A stretch of DNA of 64,000 nucleotides, taken from assembly GCF_009711715.1 (NCBI RefSeq), contig NZ_VENF01000001.1, positions 62,001 to 126,000 on the forward strand, given 5' to 3'. Source of the stretch: Methylophaga sp. (GTDB lineage: Bacteria; Pseudomonadota; Gammaproteobacteria; Nitrosococcales; Methylophagaceae). Every line of letters begins with the position of its first letter. Position 1 is the stretch's first letter. Made by a program: the position numbers and the translations under genes. Below, in pieces: positions 15,557-23,880 of this stretch. The notes below the pieces were generated by a model. That model searched no databases. It had not been told where the DNA came from and saw only the letters and a program-made list of their open reading frames with translations.

Positions 15557-17200
15557 ATGGCAGTCAGAGATGAGCAATTGATAAGAGCGGGTATTGAAAC
15601 GGGACTGATTGAAGAATCAACCGTAGAGCAACTGCGTCTGCTCGCCAGAAGGGAACGTGTACCTCTGCTGTCGAAATTGCTCGCACATTATCGTTTGCCA
15701 TTATCTGCGATGCACCGTGCATTGGCTGAAGATCACGGGATTCAATATGTTGACCTCAATAATGCGAAATTAAACTCAGTTCTGACAAAGAAACTGCCAT
15801 CCAGTCTGATTAGTCGCAAGCAAATGCTGGTGATGACCGAGGATGGTGAAGACAAACTGGTTATCAGCGACCCTTCTGATCGAGTTTCAATCGATTCTGC
15901 GCTCAGACTGATTGGCGATGTATTACCGGTCACGATGAGCGACCCCGAGCGTGTCAGGTTAGCGGTCAAGAAAGTACTTGCCAACACGGCTGTTGCTCAA
16001 GCGAGTGAGAGCGTTACCACAGAGACAGATTTGGTTTCCCTGCTGGACCAGGTGCTTAAAGATGCTTATCTTAACCGTGCCTCGGATGTTCATTTCCTGA
16101 CAGAGGAAGAAGGACTGCGTGTTCGTTTCAGGGTGGATGGCAAACTCAACGACTATCCTCTGGACGCCGATCAGTCTGTCGCTGCAGGATTGATATCAAG
16201 GGTCAAAGTACTGTCAGGACTGGATATTTCAGAACAAAGGATGCCTCAGGATGGCGGTTTTTCCTATCACCTTGCGGCACCTGTTGATATGGAATTCAAC
16301 ATCCGTGTGGCCACGGCACCGACCCGTCTCGGTGAGCGGATTACCATGCGACTGTTGGGCAGTGAGAGTAGCAGCCTGACCCTGACTGATCTCGGCTTTC
16401 TGGAGAGTGACCTGGTCGAGTTCAAGCAGGCCATCACAAAACCTTATGGCATGATTCTGCTTACTGGCCCGACCGGTAGTGGCAAATCCACAACCTTGTG
16501 TGCAGCATTACAGGAAATCAATCATCCTGATATCAATATCATGACGGTCGAAAACCCGATTGAGTATGTGATCGATGGCATTTCCCAAATACAGACCGGC
16601 CCCAAGATTAACTTTGCCGATGCGCTGCGTTCTTTACTTCGTCATGATCCAGATGTGTTGATGGTCGGTGAGATTCGCGACTCAGAAACGGCAGATGTCG
16701 CAGTCAAAGCCGCGATGACAGGTCACCTCGTATTTTCTACCCTGCACACGAATAACGCGGTCAGTGCTGTTACCCGTCTGGTCGATATTGGTTGTGAGCC
16801 TTTTCTCATTGGTTCAACTATGACTGCAGTGATAGCACAGCGGTTGGTCAGACGCTTGTGTCGACATTGTGCCAAGGCAAGACCAGCGAGCGAGGATGAG
16901 CGCATTCTGCTTGGAGTGGAAGAGGACGTCGAAATTTTTGAACCTGTTGGCTGTGCCGTATGCCAGGGACAGGGATTCAAGGGGCGACTGGGACTGTTCG
17001 AAACCTTATGGTTCAACGAGCGGCTCGCCAGAATGGTGTCAAAAGGCGCTGATGAAGAAACGTTGGAGGCGAATGCAGGTAAAGCCCTGAAGTTTATGTG
17101 GGAAGATGGTTGCGAGAAAGTATTGCGCGGGCTCACTACCATGGATGAAGTTCGTGATGTAGCGGTGTTTAAACGACATGATATGGCAGAGGTGGTCTGA
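15557..17200 (+). CDS. GspE/PilB-family assembly ATPase
   Basis: A 547-residue hexameric secretion/pilus ATPase. Walker A GPTGSGKST is at 304-312, Walker B DVLMVGEIRD at about 366-375, and the His box TGHLVFSTLHTNN at 388-400. Zinc cysteines are C435/C438 and C466/C469. The N-terminal domain (1-140) is the GspE_N type, but the Arg, Gly and Gln residues that mark MshEN cyclic-di-GMP motifs are not seen in it. The ATPase energises pilin polymerisation by turning the PilC/GspF platform. AAAGG lies 6 bases before the ATG. No PilT-like retraction ATPase is nearby. Confidence 0.93.
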   Translation: MAVRDEQLIRAGIETGLIEESTVEQLRLLARRERVPLLSKLLAHYRLPLSAMHRALAEDHGIQYVDLNNAKLNSVLTKKLPSSLISRKQMLVMTEDGEDKLVISDPSDRVSIDSALRLIGDVLPVTMSDPERVRLAVKKVLANTAVAQASESVTTETDLVSLLDQVLKDAYLNRASDVHFLTEEEGLRVRFRVDGKLNDYPLDADQSVAAGLISRVKVLSGLDISEQRMPQDGGFSYHLAAPVDMEFNIRVATAPTRLGERITMRLLGSESSSLTLTDLGFLESDLVEFKQAITKPYGMILLTGPTGSGKSTTLCAALQEINHPDINIMTVENPIEYVIDGISQIQTGPKINFADALRSLLRHDPDVLMVGEIRDSETADVAVKAAMTGHLVFSTLHTNNAVSAVTRLVDIGCEPFLIGSTMTAVIAQRLVRRLCRHCAKARPASEDERILLGVEEDVEIFEPVGCAVCQGQGFKGRLGLFETLWFNERLARMVSKGADEETLEANAGKALKFMWEDGCEKVLRGLTTMDEVRDVAVFKRHDMAEVV

Positions 17201-17201
17201 A

Positions 17202-18416
17202 ATGCCGATTTTTGCCTATCAAGCGCTGAGTCGTACTGGTGAAGAACTCTCCGGTAAGATGCAGGCGGAAAATACCAATGCTGTTGCCCAGGCACTGCGT
17301 ACCGAAGGTCTGCGTGTACTTGATATTAAAGAAAAGCGTCGTAATGGTTTTCTGGGTGAAGAAAACTTCAGAGACTGGTATGCGACCCAACGTTCCGTTT
17401 CCACGGATGCCCTTATTTTCTTTTACAGACAGATGGCCTTCATGCTCAGAGCTGGCCTGCCACTGGCTGAGTGTTTACAACTCGCAACGACCCAAGTCTC
17501 CAGCCCGCGATTGAACCTCGCACTGAGAAGGATGCACCGTGATATTGAGGCAGGCAAATCTCTGTCCTCGGCACTGGGTAAGCATCCTGATGTATTCAGC
17601 GATATCGCTATCAATCTGGTTGTTGCCGGCGAGAGCACGGGTGAACTGGATGTGATTATGGAGCGTTTGGCAGTTCACCTCGAAAAGAAATCGCAATTAC
17701 GCAAACAAATGATCAATGCGATGATTTACCCGGTAGTGGTGATACTTGCAGCGATAGGTGTTGCGGTATTCATGGTTGTGATGATTATTCCGAAGTTTGC
17801 TCAGTTTATTCAGGGACGAGGAAAACGCTTACCCGAATCAACGCAAGCACTGATAGATGGCGCTGCCTTCCTCAGAGAAAACGGACTCACCATTATCGGC
17901 GTAAGCATTGCCATTATCATCCTGATATTTATCACCTACCGAACCTACAAAGGTCGTCGTTGGATTGATCGTGTCCTGCTCAGCGTCCCCGTATTCGGCA
18001 AACTGATTATTTATGGTTCCATGGCGCAGCTGAACTGGGCTTCCTCTATCCTGATGCGAAGCGGCATTACTATCTTTGACACATTAAAAATAACCGCAGA
18101 CCTGATTGCTAACAAGATTTATTCGGACAAGCTCAGGCAGGCGTCAGACAGTGTGATGTCAGGGCGTGATCTTGCGAGCAGTATTCAGCATCCACAAATG
18201 CCCTCACTGGTGACGCACATGATTGCCATTGGTGAGAGAACCGGTTCTCTGGATCGTATCCAGCAGGAACTGGGCATTTATTATCAAAATTTGCTTGAAA
18301 TCGGTATTAAAAGACTTTCAGCAATGATTGAGCCAGCCATGATTCTGGTGATTGGTGGCATGGTTGGCTTTGTCTACTACGCTTTTTTTCAGGCGCTATT
18401 TGCTCTCGCAGCATAA
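17202..18416 (+). CDS. GspF/PilC-family inner membrane platform protein
   Basis: The start is placed at 17202, giving the family-typical MPIFAYQALSRTGEELSG; the frame opens at 17178 inside the ATPase gene. The product has 404 residues with two GspF domains. Each has the QMAFMLRAGLPLAECL-type helical bundle, and three membrane helices lie at about 165-190, 220-240 and 370-400 (ending MVGFVYYAFFQALFALA). It is the rotor/platform at the base of the pilus. Only one base separates it from the ATPase stop. Confidence 0.93.
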   Translation: MPIFAYQALSRTGEELSGKMQAENTNAVAQALRTEGLRVLDIKEKRRNGFLGEENFRDWYATQRSVSTDALIFFYRQMAFMLRAGLPLAECLQLATTQVSSPRLNLALRRMHRDIEAGKSLSSALGKHPDVFSDIAINLVVAGESTGELDVIMERLAVHLEKKSQLRKQMINAMIYPVVVILAAIGVAVFMVVMIIPKFAQFIQGRGKRLPESTQALIDGAAFLRENGLTIIGVSIAIIILIFITYRTYKGRRWIDRVLLSVPVFGKLIIYGSMAQLNWASSILMRSGITIFDTLKITADLIANKIYSDKLRQASDSVMSGRDLASSIQHPQMPSLVTHMIAIGERTGSLDRIQQELGIYYQNLLEIGIKRLSAMIEPAMILVIGGMVGFVYYAFFQALFALAA

Positions 18417-18429
18417 TTAACAGGTAAGC

Positions 18430-18873
18430 ATGATGAAATTTTTTATAAAGTTAATGATATGTGTTCTCTCACTAACTATTATTCCTCCTCTCGCTGCCAA
18501 TGAGCTGTCTGAAGGTGCCAATCCTGAGCGAACATTTATTCGTGATCCTTTTACCCCTAGCGTGCTGATGTATGAGCAGGCTGGAACTGTCGCCAATATT
18601 GATGCTGATGCATTTGGCTTCCGGCCTGCATCTGATGATGTCGATATCAAAATCCCCAAGATGCGTCTCCGGGGCTTCGTCACACCAGAGGGCGCTCAGG
18701 AACAGCTGGCTCTGTTGGAGATCACTGGAAGCGGAGTTTTTATGGTGCGAGAAGGTGATGAGATCAACATCGATCCCCGGCAACCTGCCAATGCGATTCG
18801 TATTTCTGAAATTTCCCGCCTGAGTATCACGATTGAGACCGGCACCCTGGGCCGTATACGCGTTTTAAGATGA
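18430..18873 (+). CDS. PilP/GspC-like periplasmic linker protein
   Basis: A 147-residue exported protein with a signal peptide (cleavage near LAA-NE; no lipobox cysteine, unlike many PilP lipoproteins). A linker contains RDPFTPS, and a small beta-domain follows: KMRLRGFV, QLALLEI, GVFMVREGDEI and a closing GRIRVLR. This HR/PilP domain binds the secretin N0 domain and connects it with PilNO. Its 3' end overlaps the secretin start by 4 bases, which supports that role. Confidence 0.8.
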   Translation: MMKFFIKLMICVLSLTIIPPLAANELSEGANPERTFIRDPFTPSVLMYEQAGTVANIDADAFGFRPASDDVDIKIPKMRLRGFVTPEGAQEQLALLEITGSGVFMVREGDEINIDPRQPANAIRISEISRLSITIETGTLGRIRVLR

Positions 18874-21113
18874 ATTATATGAAATTAAAAAGAATAAGCT
18901 TTTTACTGGCGGGCATTATGCTTGTCAGCCTGGCGTCAGCTGAAACACAAGACCGGGTTGTTGCTAATCAGCCTTTTATTGCAGAGCGCCCGCAAGCGAT
19001 ACCGGCGAGGCCTGTTCTGGACAATCCGGATAATACGACAAGAATTAAAGAGGTCGAGTTTACCGGTAGTAATATCAGCGATGTCGTTCGGACTTTGTCC
19101 GAGCTGAGCCGTCAGAATATCATCGCTACGCCTGAAGCCGCGCAGAAACAGGTCACCATTCACCTGAAAAATGTCACGATTCTGGATGCTGTCAAATCCA
19201 TCAGTCGTATCAGTGACCTCTGGTATCGCTATGATGAGGATACGGATACATTCCGTTTGATGACCCGTGAGCAGTACAGCAAAGATCTGATTGTTCGCGA
19301 GAGTGAAAACATTGAAATTTTCCGGTTACTCAATGCCAATGTGCTGATTATTGCCCAGGCGATTGAGGATTTGTTCGGTCAGCGGGTGATCCTGTCTTAT
19401 GGCTTACCACCAGCATCCAACAGTTTTGGCACAGGTAATGGTGCCGGGACCAGTGGTCTTAACCGTGGTGGCGGTTTCAGCAGTGTAAGGGGCGGTAACA
19501 GCACAGTCAGAAATACCCGCTCAAATCGAAGTAGTTTTGGTGGCAGCCGAGGTGGCAGAAGTTCTTTTGGTCAAAACAATCTGACGCAGTCTGGTGCCCA
19601 GCTCGAGAGCGAGGAATTGACCGTTGATCAGATTGAGCAGATTGCCAACGCGATCGAACAGTCCGGAAGTCGCAATGTCAGCCAGGAAGCTCTGCAGCAA
19701 GCGACGGTTCAATCCCAGCCGATTTATGTGACAGTCAATAACGAGCACAATATGCTGGTGGTGCGTTCGGACGATAAGTCTGTGCTAAAAGGCATCAGGC
19801 AATTGATCGACAGGATGGATATTCCTGTTCCCCAGGTCATGCTGGAGATGCGCATTCTGAGCGTGATTCTGGGGGAAGACTTCAACTCTATTTTCAATTT
19901 CAGTATTCAACCCAGTGGTGCTAATGAATCCCAGCAACCAACACTGTTAGGTAATAATGCACTATTGAATAACGGTACCTTGGTGTATGAGTTTTTAAAC
20001 AGCCGCTTACGAGCTAACCTGCAGTTCCTGGAAGAAAATAACCGTATTCGGGTGCTCTCTAACCCGATGATTGTCGCGTCGAATCACCGTCAGGCTGAGC
20101 TGTTTATCGGTGAAGAAACCTTATTAACGGAGGGGTTCGATTTTTTTCCCGCCATCATTGATAACGGTGTGGTGGTTCAGCCTTCCTATGTGCAGGCGAT
20201 TATCAATCGTGAAGATATTGGTATTACGCTGCGGATCACGCCAAGAATCAATGGTGATGAAACCGTGGAACTCCTAATCGAGCAGGAGAATTCCACAGTT
20301 AACCCCGGGGGGGGCACAGTACCGATAACAGATGGAACCGGCTCAGTTCAGAACCTTCCGGTAGATACGGTAGACACGGCGAGGTTGACTGGTACGGTCA
20401 TGGCCAAAGACGGTCTGACTGTCGCAGTCGGCGGTCTGATCAGAACCAGTACCAATAAGAATGAACGCAAGGTACCTGTTCTCAGTGAGATTCCTGTGCT
20501 GGGAAGGGTGTTCCGGTCTACGTCTGAAAGTGAACAGGAAACCGAAACCGTACTTCTGATCACTCCCCGGGTGATGAATGTGCCGGAGGACAGTGAATCG
20601 CTGCGCATTACGGAGAACCGCTTTTATCGTGACTACAATCAGAAACACCCGCAGTCACAGGAGTTTGATAATAAGTTTATTAACGTGGATAAAACGGCGG
20701 AGGAAAGTGACATTATCCCGCAACCCTATCAGGCCGAAGCCTTTCGGGATATGACCAATTATGCGGCTCAAAAAGTCAGATCGCCGGATGTGCAATGGGC
20801 GGAGGACAGTGCTTATGAGTCGCTCAGAGTGATTCCGGTTGCGGCAGGTTTGTTTGCAGAACCAGCCATTAAAACGGTACCGCTGGAGAGTTGGCGACGT
20901 CACAATGTTTACGTAACGGCCGTGTCCTTATTTAATCGTTCGGACAAGGTCATTGAACTGAAACGCGAAGCGCTCAACGGTAGCTGGCTTGCCTCGGCGA
21001 TGGACAGCGGGCGCCTGGGGCCGGTTGGCAGTGATGATGCATCATCGATGATCTATCTGGTATCAGACCAGCCATTTGACGATATGATGAGCAACATTAA
21101 TGGTTTCAGGTAG
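18870..21113 (+). CDS. Secretin (PilQ/MshL/GspD-like) with Gly/Ser/Arg linker and unusual C-terminal extension
   Basis: A 747-residue outer-membrane secretin with a signal peptide (to about ASA-ET, residue 24). It has an N0/STN-like domain (60-130) and one N1-like repeat (145-180). A disordered Gly/Ser/Arg/Asn linker follows (about 180-243), then a further N domain (ITVNNEHNMLVVRS type). The secretin beta-domain is at about 318-570 and includes VPQVMLEMRILSV, RVLSNPMI and LLITPRVMN. About 175 residues follow the secretin domain. The last 96 (LRVIPVAAG onward, with YVTAVSLFNRS and MIYLVSDQPF) form a separate domain of unclear function. HK gene follows after 6 bases. Confidence 0.92.
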   Translation: MNYMKLKRISFLLAGIMLVSLASAETQDRVVANQPFIAERPQAIPARPVLDNPDNTTRIKEVEFTGSNISDVVRTLSELSRQNIIATPEAAQKQVTIHLKNVTILDAVKSISRISDLWYRYDEDTDTFRLMTREQYSKDLIVRESENIEIFRLLNANVLIIAQAIEDLFGQRVILSYGLPPASNSFGTGNGAGTSGLNRGGGFSSVRGGNSTVRNTRSNRSSFGGSRGGRSSFGQNNLTQSGAQLESEELTVDQIEQIANAIEQSGSRNVSQEALQQATVQSQPIYVTVNNEHNMLVVRSDDKSVLKGIRQLIDRMDIPVPQVMLEMRILSVILGEDFNSIFNFSIQPSGANESQQPTLLGNNALLNNGTLVYEFLNSRLRANLQFLEENNRIRVLSNPMIVASNHRQAELFIGEETLLTEGFDFFPAIIDNGVVVQPSYVQAIINREDIGITLRITPRINGDETVELLIEQENSTVNPGGGTVPITDGTGSVQNLPVDTVDTARLTGTVMAKDGLTVAVGGLIRTSTNKNERKVPVLSEIPVLGRVFRSTSESEQETETVLLITPRVMNVPEDSESLRITENRFYRDYNQKHPQSQEFDNKFINVDKTAEESDIIPQPYQAEAFRDMTNYAAQKVRSPDVQWAEDSAYESLRVIPVAAGLFAEPAIKTVPLESWRRHNVYVTAVSLFNRSDKVIELKREALNGSWLASAMDSGRLGPVGSDDASSMIYLVSDQPFDDMMSNINGFR

Positions 21114-21119
21114 CTTTCA

Positions 21120-22454
21120 ATGAGTTTAAGAGGGCTGATCAATGCCAGGATTGTTCTCTCCGTAGTCTTGATTCTCATTATAGGTGGGCTGATGGCCATC
21201 TGGCAGGCACGCCAGTCGGTACAGAGAGAAATCAATTCCTCATTCAATCTGGCGCTGCAGATGATTGATCTGAGCTTCAGTTATCCTGCCAATCGCATGC
21301 TCAGCGAGCAACACTGGATGCGCCAGTTGAGTACTATCCAGAAAACCCGCCATATTCATATCAGTCTGGTGAATGATGATGGCAGCGAGAGTCAGTGGCT
21401 CTCTGAGGAGAGAATGGCCGGGCAGGATGAAATGCCGCCTGCCTGGTTCAAAATGGCGGTCACTTCAGATGCGCCTTCTGCCAGCTATGACATTCGGCTG
21501 CTCGACGGAACGACAAAGACCATTCTTATTCGTGCTGATCCGATAGATGAGATCGCAGAAGCGTGGGGGGAGTCAGTCGCTTTTTTCTGGTCAATAGTCT
21601 TAATGATGGTGGTGATCTTCGTCGCCATTAATATCGTGTTTCAATCGATGTTAAGAAGTGTACACGCCATCCTGGCAGGCCTGCGCCGTGTTGAAAGCGG
21701 TGAATACAGTAAAAAACTACCCCGATTCAAAATCAGCGAATTTGACGCCATTGCTTCTGAAGTCAATAACCTGACAGAGGCGCTGAGTATTGCGAGGGAA
21801 AATAATCAGGCGCTGGCCAGACATACCATGCATATCCAGGAAAACGAACGGCAGACCATGTCTCGGGAGCTGCATGATGAAATGGGTCAGTCGCTGACCG
21901 CGGTGAAGGCGATGGCCGTGGCTACCAAGCAGCCGCAGGCCAGGACTAACGAGATTGCAGACTCTATAATTGATATCTGTAATCATCTCGCTGTTGTCGT
22001 GAGATCAATGATGCGTACCCTGCATCCATTGAGCCTGAGTGATCTTGGGCTAGCTGCCACACTGACTGATCTGGTGACCGAGTGGCAGCGACGCCATCCC
22101 GCACTGGACATCGATCTTAACTATGACGAAGCAGTTGACTGGCTGGATGATGAGGTGGCAATCCATGTCTATCGAATTGTGCAGGAATGCCTGACTAATG
22201 TAGTACGCCATGCTCAGGCAACAAAAGCGACTGTGCATGTCAGACGCCATGTTATCAGAGGACAACCACAGGTCCTCATTCAGGTAGAAGATGACGGCAT
22301 TGGTGGTTCAACAGAAGGCGAGGGGTTCGGCGTTCTGGGAATGCGTGAACGGGTAGAAAGCATGAGAGGTCATTTTGTATTTGAATCTAATCCGGGCCAG
22401 GGTGTGAGAGTAAGAGCCTGGATGCCGTTCATTGAGAAAGAGAATGATAAATAA
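21120..22454 (+). CDS. Sensor histidine kinase with LapD/MoxY-like periplasmic domain (HisKA_3)
   Basis: A 444-residue membrane kinase. The first membrane helix (about 9-28) is followed by WQARQSVQREINSSFNLALQ, a pattern I associate with LapD_MoxY_N sensor domains, then a periplasmic domain to about 152. A second helix (155-175) and a HAMP linker follow. The HisKA_3 phospho-site is H252 in SRELHDEMGQSL. The HATPase domain has an N-box (RIVQECLTNVVRHA), DDGIGG and GFGVLGMRERV. It should phosphorylate the response regulator encoded by the overlapping next gene. The signal is unknown; in methylotrophs MoxY-like kinases are tied to methanol oxidation genes, but here the partner genes are the pilus system. 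Confidence 0.88.
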   Translation: MSLRGLINARIVLSVVLILIIGGLMAIWQARQSVQREINSSFNLALQMIDLSFSYPANRMLSEQHWMRQLSTIQKTRHIHISLVNDDGSESQWLSEERMAGQDEMPPAWFKMAVTSDAPSASYDIRLLDGTTKTILIRADPIDEIAEAWGESVAFFWSIVLMMVVIFVAINIVFQSMLRSVHAILAGLRRVESGEYSKKLPRFKISEFDAIASEVNNLTEALSIARENNQALARHTMHIQENERQTMSRELHDEMGQSLTAVKAMAVATKQPQARTNEIADSIIDICNHLAVVVRSMMRTLHPLSLSDLGLAATLTDLVTEWQRRHPALDIDLNYDEAVDWLDDEVAIHVYRIVQECLTNVVRHAQATKATVHVRRHVIRGQPQVLIQVEDDGIGGSTEGEGFGVLGMRERVESMRGHFVFESNPGQGVRVRAWMPFIEKENDK

Positions 22455-23097
22455 CAAAATAAGTGTATTGCTGGTGGACGACCATGAAGTAGTCCGGGCC
22501 GGTTTCAGAATCTTGCTGTCTTCACAGCCTTTTATTGGTGACATCATGGATGTCAATCGTGGTGAGCTGGTGGGACAGGAATACGAGCGGCTGCAGCCGG
22601 ATGTCGTAGTGATGGATCTTTCAATGCCAGGGATTGGTGGTCTGGAAACCATCCGTCGCCTGCAGAAACAGGATGCCAAGGCAGTGGTACTGGTATACAG
22701 CATTCATGACGAAGCGATTTATGTTGAAAGGGCGCTTCAGGCCGGTGCCAAAGGCTATGTCAGCAAAAACAGTGCCGCCGAAGTTTTGGCAGAGGCCGTG
22801 AAAACTGTCTCTGAGGGCAAACAATATATTGAGCAGAAATTGTTACCTGAAGTCGATGATGTGCGGCATATGGATATTGAACATTACCGTGAAGTCATTG
22901 ATTTATTGTCACCCAGGGAATTCGATGTGTTCTGTCGACTGGCCAAAGGCATGACAGCCCATGCTGTTGCCAAGGATCTGCACCTCGGATACAAGACTGT
23001 GGCCAACTACAATACCCAGATTAAGAGCAAACTCAGAGTGAATACAGCAGCGGAGCTAGCCAATATTGCCGTTGTCCTGGGACTGATAAAACCCTGA
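22444..23097 (+). CDS. LuxR/NarL-family response regulator
   Basis: The start at 22444 (MINNKISVLLVDDHEVV) overlaps the kinase by 11 bases; the frame is open to 22432. The 217-residue product has a receiver domain with acidic residues D12/D13, phospho-acceptor D58 in VVVMDLSMPG, and the lysine in GAKGYVSK. The C-terminal LuxR helix-turn-helix contains LSPREFDVFCRLAKGMTAHA and YKTVANYNTQIKSKL. It is the likely transcriptional output of the kinase, and may control the pilus operon, which is inference from position only. Confidence 0.9.
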   Translation: MINNKISVLLVDDHEVVRAGFRILLSSQPFIGDIMDVNRGELVGQEYERLQPDVVVMDLSMPGIGGLETIRRLQKQDAKAVVLVYSIHDEAIYVERALQAGAKGYVSKNSAAEVLAEAVKTVSEGKQYIEQKLLPEVDDVRHMDIEHYREVIDLLSPREFDVFCRLAKGMTAHAVAKDLHLGYKTVANYNTQIKSKLRVNTAAELANIAVVLGLIKP

Positions 23098-23133
23098 TAG
23101 CGGATACCCAAGTTATTGATAATCCTGTTTATA

Positions 23134-23147
23134 TTGATACAGATCAA
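23134..23147. promoter_or_regulatory. FNR/ANR-type box upstream of hsp20
   Basis: TTGATACAGATCAA is a full match to the FNR consensus TTGAT-N4-ATCAA and is extended by flanking AT pairs to a palindrome at 23131-23150. Its centre lies about 65 bases before the expected start of transcription of hsp20, a distance compatible with class I activation. It could equally serve another regulator of the CRP/FNR family. Confidence 0.55.
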
Positions 23148-23173
23148 TATCAGATAAAAAAATTCAAATAAAC

Positions 23174-23200
23174 CTTGAAAAGCCATACAGCCGGACACAT
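23174..23200 (+). promoter_or_regulatory. Sigma32-type heat-shock promoter of hsp20
   Basis: CTTGAAA (23174-23180) is an exact sigma32 -35. After 14 bases comes ACACAT (23195-23200), close to the CCCCAT -10. The gene behind it is a small heat-shock protein, which fits. Confidence 0.7.
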
Positions 23201-23258
23201 TATTCTAGTCAGAAAGACATGTCTCTCTGATTAACTTGATGTTTTTTGGAGGTTTATT

Positions 23259-23696
23259 ATGGCAATTCAACGTTACAGACCCTTGAGCCTGCTGGATGAA
23301 CTGCAGCGGGAAATGAGTTCTTTGTTCAATACTCCGGCTGTTGAAAGCAGCTTTAACAGCGAGGAATGGAGTCCGGCCGTCGATATCAGTGAAGATCAGG
23401 ATAAATTCACCATCCATGCTGATCTGCCAGGCGTGAAGTCTGAAGATATTGAAGTCACAGCAGAAAACGGTGTTCTGACTATTAAAGGTCAGCGCGAGGG
23501 GCACAAAGAGGAAGAAAAAGATAATTACCGGCGAGTCGAGCGCTTCAGTGGTAGTTTCATCCGCCGCTTTACTTTACCGGAAAGAGCCGATCTTGATCAT
23601 ATCGCCGCCAAAACCCGTGACGGGGTGCTGGAACTCACCATTCCGAAGTCGGCAGAAGCCAAACCCAGACGGATTGAAGTTAAAGTCGACCAATAA
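23259..23696 (+). CDS. Hsp20/alpha-crystallin small heat-shock protein
   Basis: A 145-residue small heat-shock chaperone. The short N-terminal arm (LLDELQREMSSLFN) is followed by an alpha-crystallin domain (about 42-140) with the typical PAVDISEDQDKFTIHADLPGV, the strand GVLTIKGQR, the DNYRRVERFSGSFIRRFTLP loop and GVLELTIPK. It holds unfolding proteins for refolding by DnaK. TTTTTTGGAGG provides a strong ribosome site. A terminator follows 5 bases after the stop, so it is monocistronic. Confidence 0.95.
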   Translation: MAIQRYRPLSLLDELQREMSSLFNTPAVESSFNSEEWSPAVDISEDQDKFTIHADLPGVKSEDIEVTAENGVLTIKGQREGHKEEEKDNYRRVERFSGSFIRRFTLPERADLDHIAAKTRDGVLELTIPKSAEAKPRRIEVKVDQ

Positions 23697-23700
23697 ACTC

Positions 23701-23736
23701 AAAAGCCCGGCAGTTAGAATATTGCCGGGCTTTTTT
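23701..23736 (+). terminator. Rho-independent terminator of hsp20
   Basis: A 12-bp stem (23701-23712 with 23723-23734) with GCCCGGCA core and TTTTTT at its end. Confidence 0.92.
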
Positions 23737-23810
23737 CTGCTTATCCGTCCGTCAACCGCTGTCAGTCTCCTTCAGTGGTGTATTGGCGGTGATTCTTCAT
23801 TGTTACCCCC

Positions 23811-23841
23811 TTGCTATCCGTATCGGGTGCAGGTTTATACT
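23811..23841 (+). promoter_or_regulatory. Candidate promoter of maeA
   Basis: TTGCTA (23811-23816) with TTATAC/TATACT (23835-23841), spacer 18-19. The match is reasonable but the spacer is slightly long, so this is tentative. GGGAGCCGC precedes the ATG at 23881. Confidence 0.35.
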
Positions 23842-23880
23842 GAAGCTGATACTGGTAACTAGCACAGGGAGCCGCGGCCG

